Shown: piece by piece, positions 1-12,902 of the stretch
Position numbering within the stretch: the stretch's first letter is position 1
How the letters are laid out: each line of letters begins with the position of its first letter
NCBI RefSeq assembly: GCF_943734655.1
Contig: NC_071355.1
Span: 200,960,939-201,024,938, forward strand
Reading direction: 5' to 3'
DNA from: Sabethes cyaneus
Taxonomy: Eukaryota > Arthropoda > Insecta > Diptera > Culicidae
DNA length: 64,000 bases
The notes under the pieces: model-generated
What the model saw: the letters and a program-made list of their open reading frames with translations, nothing else
Told to the model about the DNA's origin: nothing
Databases searched by the model: none
Made by a program: the position numbers and the translations under genes

Positions 1-1398
1 GTTTCTGCGCAAGCACACAGTAGAACACTCTAGAATTGCTTGAATTTCAGCTTGGAACACAGTTGGCCATCTACCCATAGAAATTGACATGTCTATTCCT
101 GGGCCAGTTACTCCTGCTCCCACTTGGTTGTCCATTTTTGAACCATCTGTGTAAAAAACCGTCGAGCCTTGGCGAAGATCGGGACCACCGTCTTCCCAGG
201 AATCACGCCTAGGCTCAAATACACGAAAAATTCGGTCAAAGTTGTATTTTTTCGCCATCCAGTCTTCATTATTGATTACCAGAGGATTAATACTAATAGT
301 CTTTAGAATACTGAGATGACCTGTAAGATCACCATCAAAGAGGTTCATAGATCTTTTGATCCTCAGAGCACTCTTTTCAGCTTCTAATTGTATGAACTGA
401 TGCAGTGGAAGCATATAAAGTAAAGCATCCAATGCCTTCGACGGTGTACTTCTCATTGCACCTGTTATTGAGAGAGTGGCTAGCCTTTGAAGTCTTTCTA
501 GCTTTTTCTGAGAAGCTTTCTCTTTTGTTTTTGGCCACCAGACCAACGAGGCATAGGTAATCCTGGGTTTCACAATAGCCGAATAGATCCACTGGATCAT
601 CTTCGGTTTCAGTCCCCATTGCTTACCAAAAGTTCTTTTACATATCCATAGAGCATTTGTAGCTTTGTTTACAGCTTGCTCTAAATGTGTATTCCAATTG
701 AGTTGTCTGTCAAGAAATACTCCAAGGTATTTGACAGTGTCTGAAAGTTTCAGGAGTGTTCCTTTCAAACTTATGTTACTCAATGTAACTTTTTTTCTTC
801 TCGTAAATGGTATGATAGTAGTTTTATTGGCATTAATGTTGAGGCCCTGCCTATCACACCATGATGAAATAAAATTCAAAGCAATTTGCATCCGGTCAGC
901 GATGATAGAGTCAAATTTCCCACGAACAATTACGACTATATCATCTGCGTAGCCAATTATTTCAAAGCCTAAGGCTGTCATCTGTTGAAGAAGATCATCA
1001 ACTATTAAAGACCACAATAGAGGTGATATTACGCCTCCTTGTGGGCACCCTTTCATTGCTCTAACGCTAATGGATGTACTTCCAAGTTTTGCTGATATAT
1101 CTCGTTTTGATAACATTTCGCCAATCCAGTGGATAACGGATACATCGAAACCACGTTTCATCATAGCCGCAATCATTGAACTATGGGATGAGTTATCAAA
1201 TGCGCCTTCTATATCTAGGAAGGCTGCTAGTGATATTTCTTTCGCTTCAAAAGACTTTTCTAGTTTCCTTACAACCGTATGTAATGCTGTTACTGAAGAT
1301 TTACCTTCTAGATATGCAAATTGATATTTGCTTAGAGGGTTTTTAACTAAATATGATGACAGGACAGTTACGTGGCTAGTGTAACCATCCTGCTGACT
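1..1398 (-). CDS. LOA/Lian-like non-LTR retrotransposon, RT and RNase H part (partial)
   Basis: Read on the minus strand, this frame is open for 466 codons, from a TAG at 1399-1401 to the window edge, so it continues outside. It shows reverse transcriptase motifs in order: AFLDIEGAFDN, GCPQGGVISPLLW near 1050, the catalytic IGYADDIVVIV near 940, and KYLGVFLD. An RNase H start follows (FYTDGSK near 140, then FQAEIQAI). The RT wording and the downstream RNase H fit the LOA clade, which includes Lian of Aedes; the clade call comes from remembered family features. The 5' end is missing: no endonuclease or gag precedes 1398, and RT homology stops near 1365. Complete RTs of this type begin further upstream, so this is a 5'-truncated copy. 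The absence of stops in about 1.4 kb suggests a young insertion. No start codon is assigned. Confidence 0.85.
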
Positions 1399-3689
1399 CT
1401 ATGGTATTGGTACCCCGATGCTAACTGGGCGGGCTTGACTGTAATCATAGTTAAAAATTATATTTTTTTTCTAAATGATCATTTGAGCTGGACAAAACAA
1501 TCTTTGTTCTGATGGCTGACGCTATTTTTCGAAAAAAGCATACAACGTATTAAATTGATTATTGATTTTCACCCGTTCTGTAGGCCGTATTTAGAATCAG
1601 TTCCCTTCACGCTTCAGGTGTATAGCACTAATAAAATATTGAACGCGGACTTTGGACGCGGACCAAGGACTTTGGGCACAAAAATCTTGTTTTTTTCGAA
1701 CACGGCCAATCATCTTTTGCACTAGTTTCTTTCCCACTTATTTGTCACTCAGATTCTATTTTCGCTTGAACCCCTTCTTGTCGTTTCCAGTGCCACCCTT
1801 CTGCTTCAGTTTTCCCTTCCCAATCGACCAGTTTTCCTCCACCCGCCTCAACTCTGAGATATTGGCTGAATTTCACTCCTTGGAAAGCACAGTGACGCCA
1901 TTGTCATTGTACCACTACTGCTTGATAGAGTTTAAATCGTAACAGCTTGCCATGCCGGACCAGAAAGGGTAAGCGGCTCCCGGAAAACCAGAAACCAGTG
2001 TCTACAGACCTTTTACTAAATTCCCTGGTTCACTGTTCCAGAGCATACGAAAGTGTCACACTTTTCAGTTCGCAGTTTCCAGATTGCTTGCTTGCCAAAA
2101 GAGGAACGTTTTCGAGAACTTCAACCACTTCCGGGATACTCTACAATTGAACGAGATATAAAATTCCAATCCAGAAACTTTTCCGAAAACAACCTCTCAA
2201 TACACTTCGTCATCCCTAACGACGCGATCATATTTCGTTAGCAACTTCACACAGAGCTTCCTCCAAAGAATTTTTTTTACCTCCAGATTTGACGACCCGC
2301 TTCTCCTACGAACCTCTTCTTTGATTTCTAGACAGGAAATAACACCTTCGGGTTCTTCCGTTTCAAAAAACTCACTTTCGAACAAGCTCCAAATATGGCT
2401 GAACAAAAGCCAGTAGTGATTGTATACTCTCTGAACAAAAATCAACGTAATTTTAATATGCAGTAGCACTTTTCGTCTACTCGATTTTTTTTAGCGCTTA
2501 ACCTTCAATGTCAATAATTGTAACTCAATTGTCTTTACCACAAAGGTGAAAGTCGGTCACTGCCTTACCACAACTGTCGTACCTGTTTTTTTTTCATAAA
2601 TTTCTGATTGCATTTTAAACCGTTGATGGCACCTGATTAAATTTTCTGCCTGCACGAAACGAAACTCACCGATTCTAAACAGTACACGCTGAGGCTGGAT
2701 TCACAAATATTTGGCAATAATTGGATGCAAAGTAAAGAGAAAAAAACCACTCGTAAATGGACTTTTTTACGGACAATTTTTATATGTTCAATCTAAAAGT
2801 GAGGACATAATTCATTATTTAATTGTATTATGGTCGATAAGGAAAAGCATTCGATTTATCATAGATGGGGGCTTACGGAGAGACAAACGACGATGCTGTG
2901 GTCATCTCCTTCTCCCGGACTGGAAGTTAAATGAAATGTTGTTACGAGCAATTATGCTCCCATTTGACGCGCAGTAAGTGCTGGAATAATTGCTTCGTGA
3001 TGGTGCAAAATGTGTAAAGCCAAGGAAGGCAGACGAGTTTATAGCAACATTTTTGAACAACTAACAGGACTTATTATAAGTGTGAATTGGATGGATTTAA
3101 TATCTTGTTTATGGTTCATCAGACAAAATAATTTCCGCTTCATTTCAGACCCTTAGGCTAACCGTTACCTTTCCGTTTGATTCCCTTCCAATTAAGAAAA
3201 TATTTGCCAAGAGTGTTAAGAGAGAACCAGGTTTATTATCGTATTATTGTTATTACTAATTTCTAGGGGTTCATATAACCTGTATTAATTTTCATTTAAT
3301 TGTCGATTAAAGCTTGATTTTAAATTCCATTTACTCTAGAACTGAGAACAACACAATCAATACACAGAAGTGGAGCAGCTATTTGCCCCCGCCTAGACTA
3401 GACTGTTTGACCGATTTGACAACAGTAAGTGTTAATGTATCTGTCAATATGAAACACAAACTAGTGTAAAAACTTCTGATTTTTAATATTTTGCGTTTTT
3501 GAAAATGGTTCAAAAAAAATAGTTCCTTCCGAAAAGTGGTATCAAATCTGGTCCACTACCTTACCCTCTTAACGGTAATCGACAGTGATGATACAAATTT
3601 AACAGATAAAAAAATATGATAAATCACCAGGAAATTCAACATGATTCAAACCATGAACCAGTTGTACTGCACGCATTGGTGCACTCGTT
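1399..3689. other. No recognisable gene
   Basis: AT-rich DNA with only short chance frames. The single recognisable piece is a repeat at 1835-1935, listed separately. Nothing else could be assigned. Confidence 0.5.
1835..1935 (+). repeat. Dispersed repeat shared with 61060-61150 (opposite strand)
   Basis: Both loci share the core GTGACGCCATTGTC, with a similar flanking pattern (CTCNGAG, a TTGAGG-like block, GAACTGC-like words), in opposite orientation. At 61 kb the sequence lies just before the TAAG-repeat end of an RTE-like copy, so this may be a solo 3' part of such an element. Divergence is high. Confidence 0.45.
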
Positions 3690-4600
3690 TGCGGAAAGCG
3701 AACATGCAAACATGCGGCTTGTCTCGCACGTGAAACACCCAACAGCAACGAATCGTCCGCGTGGTTCTAATTAAGCAATATTGTTTGTAATTCCTTGGCG
3801 CGGAGAAATGCGCCCTGCGCGCACTGTTGGTGTTACCTCCGTATCACGAAACGGGGCCCGATCCGCTGCGTTTTATCGCTAATTTGCGTTTATTTATCTT
3901 ATAAGTGTACTATCTGAACATGAGTTTACATCCCGGGTGGTGCATGCATGCAAGAGCCGCGCTGCCACTCCAATGGAAGACCCGGACCGGGCAGTAGCAG
4001 GTAGAGTGTGTATGTCACTCCAACCAACCAGCCAGCCAGCAGAAAGGCTGAGGACGGTGAATCGTTTTCCGATGGTGGAAGTCCCGACCCGGGCTAAGAA
4101 ACATCACGATCGATAAGAGGATTTAATTAAATTTTAATTAAAATGCAAATTGCATTATGTTTTATGCAAATAGTTTCGGCTGATGTTTGCTTTATGGTAT
4201 GCAGTTTTTTTTCGGACTGACAACAGTAAAGGTTTTTTTTTGTGGCTCATGGGTTAACGAGGAAAATCTTATCGGTCGATTCTGATCGGTGCGGTGTTTT
4301 TTCACAAAAACAAAAGGCGGATCCCGGTGACAGTTGGTAACGAGAATTATTACTCGTTGGCAAGTGGATCACAGCACTACTGGATGGGTAGGGCCGAAAG
4401 TGCTGTTCAGTAGAGAACATAACGAAGCGCGATTAATGAATTTAACGTAATAGTTCGGTGGGAATTAATCATATCCAGGCGAAGGAAGGGCACTGTTGGT
4501 ATGTGAGAACAAGCTTAATGGTTTCCTTAACATTTTTAATTGCTTTCATCGTAAATTATTAACAAAAAATTGTGATTCAGGGTGAAGCCGCGTGGCCATT
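3690..4600. other. Unique GC-richer block, possible regulatory DNA
   Basis: This block is less AT-rich than its surroundings and matches no other repeat in the window. It holds two exact POU-type octamers (ATGCAAAT at 4143-4150 and 4164-4171), TAATTAAA-type homeodomain words just before them, and a GATAAG at about 4113. Regulatory function is inferred from motif clustering only. Confidence 0.3.
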
Positions 4601-7516
4601 GGCCATTCAGCAAATGGACAAGTGTGTATTGCCTGAGCCGATATGGTAGAAAGTATGTCTCCTTAAGAACCTAACATCTGAAATACTTTCTTTATTACCT
4701 GTACTATTAATGTACTTTCCATGTGCTTTCGAAGCACTGGTCGATGGAACTGGCTCAGGCACCTTTTCGTCCTTTGACCTATTGTCTTTACGCACTTTTT
4801 CCGATCGTAACTCTTCGACTTTCGAATCAAACCTAAATTTTACAGAAAACTTGTTCTATTTGCGGCAATAAAGTTGCTAGAAAGATGCAATTATGTCGGC
4901 GTAAAAAAAGAGAAAGTGAGAAATCATTTATTGTTCGAATTACAGCAGCGAAAGCAAACGAGGGTAAACATTGTTGAAAAGTGAATTGATGAAAAACAAT
5001 CATTTTCTTGTTTCCAGCGAACAAACGGTTTGATAGTGTATTCTTTGCAACACCTTTTAGTCATATTTTTAATGGCTCACCAAGCCTACAGTATCTTCCT
5101 ATTCAACTTTTCCTTGTTACAGCTCAGTGTAATTGTACTTTCAAGAAAAATCAAAATCAGGTTGCCGTTTAGAGCTACTACTACTGTCGAGCCATTCTCA
5201 CTCGTGGAAAGCGCACGCAGGTTGCGTAAATTGTGAGTGAACAATGTTTTCCCATCAAGCTTCGAACTTAGAATTTGCTTACTGCGTAGCCACCTGAAGG
5301 GAATAAATCCTGTCTTGTCCTGCTTTTTGCGCACTGGTTTGCCTCGTTTTACTGTACCACCTCCGCCAAGTAAAATTTGAAAAAACAAACCTTAATACAA
5401 AAAAAAGTAGAAGGGTCTGTGTCTTAGGACCCAAACGCAGATCTTTCTATAAATTTCGAATAAAGATATATTCCAATCATTACCTAATTTTAATAGATTT
5501 AATGCAAGCTCTGTTTTGATATATTTTCCGCCTGGTTTTAAATCCAGCTGTAGCTGCCATACCTTTTTAGTGACTAGTCCTGAAATAGAGATCTGCGAAG
5601 CTTCCAGCGCTTTGCATAAGTATTAAACATTCAAAAAAATAACGCAGAGCTATATCTGAAATTAAAGAAAAGAAAAAACTTTTTGCAAATTAAATTACAC
5701 TATTTATATTTATTCGCAACAGATATGTAGGGTTAATTTCTAATTCCCGTCGTAGTAAGGAAAGCCACTCAAATTTTCATTATATCTTAGCTGGATTTAA
5801 TGAATACTCCAAAACCTCTGCTGTTGATTTGACTCAAACACACTTACCGTCCGATCCGTGTCATTTGAATTCACTAAAAAGCGATTAATAAAGCATTTGA
5901 TTAAAATTACTCAACTGATATATTTATATTTATATCTTAAATTCGTCGTACCGTTTTAAAATCCGTCCATCAAAATTTTTCATCGTCCGAACTAAAAATC
6001 ACAATAATGTTTACGAAGCTAGCATGTATTTGTGTAAGACTGCATGACAAATGTTATTCTGCAAAATTTTTGCAGGTTATGCTAGTTTTCCCGGCTGCAG
6101 AATAACAATAATGCGTTGCGTGAGTTATTTTCATTTATGAATGACGGAAATTAAAACGATTAATCGACATTTTCTTCTTCGTCGCACGAAAAAACGTTGG
6201 AAATTTGGCTGCTAGGAATTCTTTGATGAAAAAAAAACATTTAAATAGATCTCAGCTCACTTTGATTGATCGCGTATGAGAGGCAACAAATTAAAATATT
6301 AGAAAATAACTAATTTTGCATTGTGTGTCATAAATATCGCTGATATTTTTATAATTTGTGTTGGATAGGACGGGAATAGGCAATTACGACGAAGCAGCAA
6401 CATTCCCTATTTTGCCTACGACTTGCCGGCCTCATCAGTGTCTGTTTTCGAACCTACTACTAAGACGCTTCAGAAAATTTCAGGCAGAGCTGCATGTTAA
6501 TTAACGAACAACATTCTCACTACCTACTGGTTAAAAAAAAGTTAACACCAAAAAGCCCGAGTTCGGTGGGTTTGTTATTCTTTAAGCTACACCAAATTTG
6601 TAAGTATTTAGAGAACATAAACAAACTAACTTCTCTTTCTACCTTTTAACAAAGCCAATAATAAACATTTTAACGTAAACCCACTGATTTTTTTCGAACC
6701 GTTGCTCGTAAACATGCATGGATCGTAAAGATGCATTCGAATCGTTGCATGCAAGGATTTTTGGATATAAATAGCGCGCTTTTGAGCCCTAATGCATAAA
6801 GATGTTTAAACTGACAGTTCGATGCACAAAACCAATTCCAGCTGGCTCCTCTCTCTCAGGTTTAAACCAAACCACAAGAAAACTTCATAGTCGCCCTGGT
6901 GAAAATGTGCATTTGTAAACAATTGAACAAAATCAAGAACAAAACTACTGTTGTCCTGTTATCTTCCTGAAACCAAGGATTGTATTTATTAACAGCCCAA
7001 CTAGCAAACAAAAGCCAGTTGGTTTTACTTGAACTTTATAAAGGTTTCATTGCGGAATCTGATTTTATTTTGGTATTACGCAATACCATGGGGATACGAG
7101 ACAAAACACAGTTATATCTAGCTATAAAACCATAATAAAACTGTCAATAAAGCAAATTTATTGTTGTTGTTTATATTACCACGATAAAACTAGATAAAAG
7201 GTTGCACCACGTCTCTTATAAACTTATTGTAAGTGTGGCGTAGCAATACAAAATGGCGCATCAATCAAAATTCATTTTATCGCGGTTGCTTATCAAACCG
7301 CAAGAAATTTGTTAGTTTTATAGAGCTACTAAAACGGTAATACCCTGACCAAACAGATTTATTGCTGCTATTATGACGAATACTAAATTTCAGCACCAAA
7401 ATCATTGTTTTTATGCGAGGCCATATTGCCATATTCCAGTATTTGGTTTTAGCTCGCAAATAAAAATTCATCAAAGCAAAGCATTTTGCAGAAAGAAAGT
7501 TATTATCAATTGGTTT
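4601..7516. other. No recognisable gene; scattered relics
   Basis: I see no supported coding region. About 5640-5715 resembles one arm of the foldback at 22.7-22.9 kb (ACTTTTT, then ATTTATTCGC and ACAGATA). About 6400-6460 has the CTACGACTTGC and CAGTGTCTGTTTTCGAAC words of the same family. About 6352-6400 matches 13519-13559 in inverse orientation. Confidence 0.4.
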
Positions 7517-9143
7517 TCCTGTCACAGCACAGTGGTCCAAACAGCGAAATGCGTGATCGTGTGATATTGCGCCAAAACGTAAAGTTTTTCGCATATAGTT
7601 TCTTTAGGAACATTTATTGGTATAATAAGCCCCTTCTTGTGAGAGAAATCTTTGGGTGATTAATTCCCTTAAAAGTGAGATACGAAATTTATTTCCTCGT
7701 ACATTCAAGATACAGGTTTGATACTTTCGGCAAAGTTGTAGTAAATATTAATGCAAACAACTTTGTCAAAGACACCATACTTGTATCTCTTCATGGAAAT
7801 TATCTATGAAGCGTTATTCGTGGACAAACCCTTTACAAACAGTTTCTAAACCCTGACTTATTCTGGTCAAATTTTACGTGTTCATAGTGTTCTAGAAAGT
7901 TGTTTATCTTGCTAAAATCAATGTTTTTGTAGAACATTGTTATACGTGATTTTCTGAAGTTTCGGAGATTTTGAGCTTTTTTGATGAAAAATAGTACTTT
8001 TTTGAGCTTAAATATTTCCCAAAGTGGCAAATGGTGGCAGATCAAACAACTCGTACTTAAAAGTACAACAAAAAGATGTGTTGCTTATTTTATTTTGGTT
8101 TGAGTAAAGTTAATTGTTAACTGCTTGTTAATTCGTGTTTTCTAATTAAATAGTTATTTAGTCATTCCGAGAAAATTCGGCCTTCTGTGACTGTTGTTGA
8201 AATTCGGCCATTTGGATTTCAGCCATTCATGATTCGACCATTTGTGTTTCGGCCATTCCGTACCAGCCCATTATGAGTGTGATCTTTTGAAAAGACACCA
8301 ATCGAAGGTATTGAACAAAATAGACTTAAGTTAGTTATTTGGAAGTCTTGCTCTTATTAATTGCGGCAAATAATTTTAAATCTACATTCATTTTCAACTC
8401 GAAAATAGGCGAAAAAATTGCTGGTAACTCAACTTGTTAGAAAGAGATTATCAACGTAAACAAAATGGCGTTTATTGCATTCGAAGTACATTTTAATTGT
8501 TCTATAAACATGACTGAGATGGATTTTTAAAACAACTATAACTTTTGAGGATACAAACGGATACAGACAATTGACACTTGCTTTTAAAGATTTTTTGTTG
8601 TACTTTTAAGTAGAAGTTGTTTGGTCTGCCACCATTTGCCACCTTGGGAAATATTGAGGCTCAAATTAGTACTATTTTTCATCAAAAATGCTCAAAATCT
8701 CCGAAACTGCGGAAAATCGCGTATAATAATGTTCTACAAAAACGTTGATTTTAGCAAGATAAACAACTTTCTAGAACACTATGAACACATAAAAGTTGAC
8801 CAGAATAAGCCAGGGTTTAAAAACTGTTTTGAAGGGTTTGTCCACGAATAACGCTTCATAGATAATTTCCATGAAGAGATACGAGTATGGTGTCTTTGAC
8901 AAAGTTGTTTGTATTGATATTTACTACAACTTTGCCGAAAGTATCAAACCTGTATCTTGAATGTACGAGAAAATAAATTTCGTATCTCACTTTTAAGGGA
9001 ATTAATCACCCAAAGGTTTCTCTCACAAGAAGGGGCTTATTATACCAAGAAATGTTCCTAAAGACACTATATGCGAAAAACTTCACGTTTCGGCGCTATA
9101 TCAAACGATCACGTATTTCGCTGTTTGGACCACTGTGCACAGG
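7517..9143. repeat. Large inverted repeat (two ~550-base arms, ~515-base loop)
   Basis: The left arm (about 7517-8075) and right arm (about 8592-9143) are near-identical in inverse orientation. Each runs from a CAGTGGTCC-type outer end, through CCCCTTCTTGTGAGAG and a TTTGGGTGATTAATTCCCTT block, to AAGTACAACAAAAA at the inner end. Each arm carries the same short frame (7833-8045 minus, 70 codons; 8621-8851 plus, 76 codons) with several amino-acid differences and no known domain. The loop holds a small minisatellite. No clear target duplication was found. It resembles a foldback transposable element. Internal wording such as ACTTTGTCAAAGACACCAT recurs in diverged form near 34.5-35.4 kb. Confidence 0.75.
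8173..8270. repeat. ATTCGGCCATTTGTG-type minisatellite
   Basis: Five or six imperfect units of about 15 bases built on ATTCGGCCATTTG, inside the loop of the large inverted repeat. Confidence 0.6.
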
Positions 9144-10039
9144 AAGCAACTAAAATGATTTTGCTAGAAACTGAGATTGACTAACTGTAACATTTATTTT
9201 TTTTAAACAACCAGTTTTCGAAAATTGCAAAAGTTCAATGGCGCGTTGATTTCATCCACCTATTATATTAGTATGCACGATAAAATTTAATGCGCATATG
9301 CTGGAAACCAACAAATATTGCTCAAAATTGATTAATTATTCTATGCGATATATTATTATAATCTGAGAGAAAAACTTCAGCATTTCTGCCAACGGATGTA
9401 TTTTCAAGTTGACAAAACTGGCGAACTGGTTTAGCTTTTACAAGAGCGAAAACCGAACAGCTTTATTAAATTATGGCGGTGGCTGTCAAGCAGCGAAAGC
9501 TTTATTGGTTTTATTGCAGTTTTCAGCACAGCGTGATACGACTACTTCAGCTTATAACCTATTTCTTTTAGAGGTTATGAAAACATTCTGAGGAGTGGGT
9601 CACTTGGTCAGAAGGCCGTTTTATAGCTGCCATCAGAAAGTTTTCTAAGCGGAAATTAGTCGTGAAAACCACAATAGGAACGTAATAAAACTTAGAATTG
9701 TTACTTAGGAGCCCCTCCCTTGCGTTGAAGACTTTTTACCACTTCGATTCCATTTTATCAGTAGAACATACTCTTTTCAGTACTCTTCCAATGAAATGCC
9801 AAACGTGAGCACACATATAGAATCATATTATGCCCGAATACTTCGGCTGTAATGCACTTTTCCAACACAGATATCAAATTTGCCTCCGTTACTTGGGAGG
9901 TTCTAAGTTTTTTTACGTTACTATAGAGCAATTCCAGCTCAACTAGTAAAACGGTTTTACTCGACCGTTTTTGATTGAAATTAAATTTTCCTGATGTGAT
10001 GGGTATCACGCAAGAATTCATTTTCAACTAAACTTGATT
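9144..10039. other. No gene; relic of a MITE at 9653-9715
   Basis: 9653-9715 (TTAGTCGTGAAAACC, then AATAAAACTTAGAATTG and TTACTTAGG) matches one half of the MITE at 18236-18343. The rest is unassigned, and its short frames show no domain. Confidence 0.4.
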
Positions 10040-10560
10040 TTTTGACGTAGGAGTACGTCTTACGGCAAGGTTTGGGATAGGGTGTCACTCCGAAAAATCG
10101 AAAAATGCGATCGTCACGAAGAATGATAGGTTTTGAGCACTAATGGCTTAGCTCAGGAAACCTCCTGATCGATTTTAAATATTTTTGCTCCAATGGATCG
10201 GAAAATCTTCTACGCGTCAACCCCAATATAGAAATCTATTGATTTCAACGCACTATTGAAAAATTTAAAATAATATAGCATTGTCCGGAAATCCTCGCTT
10301 CGCGTGATTGGTTGCAAAAGACGCCATCATAGTTTTAACGTATTTTTAGAAATAAAGTGACGAAATCTTACCATCCCAAAAGGTCGAAGATTGTTTGCGA
10401 CGGTTGAACCTAGATCAATTTGATATCGATACTGAGTATTGATAGGTATTGATACTGAGGAAGATCTCACGTCGAGGTCCCAAAATAACGAAATGTTTCG
10501 AATTTCCACCATTAATGGTACACCCACTATTACTGGTACATTTACCTTAATAGCATGTCG
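10040..10560 (+). repeat. Unnamed dispersed repeat, copy 1 (5' part)
   Basis: It starts with TTTTTTGACGTAGGAGTACG and then CTTACGGCAAGG, followed by ATAGGGTGTCA, TTTTGAGCACTAATGGCTTAG and GATTGGTTG. The same ordered blocks occur at 12.9, 29.6 and 31.5 kb. No protein signal is visible. See the copy at 29565 for the fullest structure. Confidence 0.7.
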
Positions 10561-12077
10561 TGTGAGTTGAGTTTATGCTGGCATGCCTAAACATCATTTT
10601 TGTTTTATTAAATGTGAGTGAACGGCGAATTTCAAGTCAAATTCAGACTCAGAATATGAACAAAAAAATGCGAAATTTCCTAGGGCGTGGCAAAGCCAGA
10701 ACCAAAAAACTATCGGATTCAGATAAGGTAATCCATTAAGACCCACGTGTTTTCACGCTGAGAGGCAATGGGTTAAATGTGATGCTGAAATATAAAATGT
10801 AAGGTTGTTTTTTTTCTATTAGGTACTGTCGCAAAATCTGTCCAACAAACATCAGCAAAATCTGCTGCTACTGCAGCCGAATCTGTCAAATCTGTTGTAG
10901 AATATGTTCTTCCGGATTCTGTTGCTTGTTGTCCCCGAAGTTTTTGCTGTTTCTGCTCATGATGCCGATGTTACCGATTCTGTTGCTATCCCCGAGGATG
11001 TTGCAGTTCCCGCTGATAAACAAATCGGCCACAACAAATCAGGTGCGCAGTATAACAGCTCAATTTAACTCTTGTCGGCCCAAAAAAGTGAATTGAGTAC
11101 AATGTTGCTGCTCAATTGATAAATAGAGAAAATCGACGAAAACTTGCAAGGTCAAGTTTTCCCATACATTTTTAGTATTAGGTTTTCTCTATTAACGATA
11201 AAAAGCGACCAAATTTCGGCGTTCCAATGGAATGGAGATTATTTCTGTCACTTGAACCTAGACAAATACGATGTCCTGAAAGTAAACCGGTATGGGAAAG
11301 TGCACAACCACACCCTTCGAACGATTGTATGGATGTGCTATTGTAATGTGTTCAGAACTGATATCTCATAAGAAAAGGTGATAAAAGTGATATAAATCGT
11401 GTGTTTGTCTTTTCGCGATTTCTTTTCCTGGCAGTGCGAAGGTAACTTTTATAGTTAAGTATAATGGTTAGAGGAACGTTATTAGTCCCCGCGTCAGGGA
11501 TTGCTGTAAATGGAGATAGTACTGGCGTTGAGGAATGAGTGGGAAGGGTAAACCCCATTACACACAATTGCGCAAAAAACTAATGTCGATATGCTTATTA
11601 ACGCTCACTCAATAGCGATTATAGTAAAAATAAATGCCGTGCAGGTTATACAGCAAACAATCGGACGATATCACAATAGATCAATGATGCTGGTCGCAGT
11701 AATGAGTTCACACATGAAAAACCCCCATTTAATCCACCTGTTGGTGAAAGGAACCTTTGTTATACCTATCTTATTTGTCATTTGAGATAGAAATCGACAA
11801 CGTCTTCGGAACATAATTCAACTTTTTCATAAAACTGTGTTTGTTGGTAGGGACCCTCCTTAACTGCATCACAAAAAGGTTATATTTCGCAACCAGTACG
11901 TAACCTAAACAAGCTTTTCGTACCAATTGGTTGGGTAACGACAAATACGCTTTACCTGATATATTTTTGTTGCAGTTGAAAACCGTAATAATCGACGTGC
12001 GACATTCGGTTTTATTCGTGTTCTGTGTGTCGCAACTATGTCGCAGGTGGTGCGCTGTATAGCGCATCAATATGCGA
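10561..12077. other. No gene; one low-complexity stretch
   Basis: 10830-11030 has a repetitive AAATCTGT/GATTCTGTTGC wording that reads as a short Ser/Val/Ala-rich peptide in one frame, but no domain and no sustained frame. The rest is unassigned. Confidence 0.35.
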
Positions 12078-12290
12078 ACACAGTGTTCCATTGAATATGA
12101 CCAAATTTGGCACGTGGGGGATTTTTGTGGCATGAATTTATTTTATGATGGTATGAGACCCCTCACCACTGTGGGGCGTGGGACTCTCATACAAATAAAA
12201 CAGAAAATTTTGCGTAACTCAAAAACTAATCGAACTCGAAAAATTTTAGACTCTTCAATAGCAAGACCACCAAAAACTACCTGAGTAATT
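12078..12290 (+). repeat. Fragment of Helitron-associated tandem array
   Basis: One unit of the roughly 140-base repeat found at 20.5-21.2 kb (ACCAAATTTGGCACGTGGGG, TGAGACCCCTCACC, TCATACAAATAAAACAG, AACTCAAAAACTAATCG), ending in the same tail TTTTAGACTCTTCA and CCACCAAAAACTA. Both element ends are missing. Confidence 0.75.
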
Positions 12291-12902
12291 CTCGCTGAAA
12301 CAATGCCACTACCCACTACTGACACGAGATCTTCAAATATTCAAACTATTGTACTTAATTGGTTGAAAATGGTTAAAAAATGAGAATTACACTTTAAATA
12401 CCTGGAAACAGTAAACCCCTCGTACCTCGTTTGCCAAGGAGCCCGACAGTTTAAAAAAAGATGAATTTTTCGCAAACCTTAAGATCTATATCATGTGATA
12501 TTTCCTAAACTTGCATTGAATCAACTAACAAATGGCACGGTTTTGTAAAGACGAAGAACAGGACTTTCAAATGGAGTAAATTTTTTAGGTCGCCATGTCG
12601 GATTTTATCAAAAAAATTGCCGTTTTTGACATGAACCCCCCCAACCGATTTTCACTTTAAGCCCAATCCTTCCTTTTTACAAAAGCGTGTCGTTTGCAGT
12701 AGATTTCATGGCAAATTTTGGAAATATCGCAATAATTATATTAAAATTATGAAGCTTGTTACAGATAACTGGTTGTTTCATTTAGTTAATGCCAATGCAC
12801 TCCTAATTTCAAATTTGTTTTTGAAGCATTTACTCTCAGCTTTCTAATGGTGGTCTTAAAATGAAAATCGGTTAGGGGGCTCACGGTGACAACGGCGGTT
12901 GT

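Noticed and set aside
11771..12133. 120-codon minus frame
   Set aside because: It enters the Helitron array fragment, has no domain and no codon pattern suggesting a gene.
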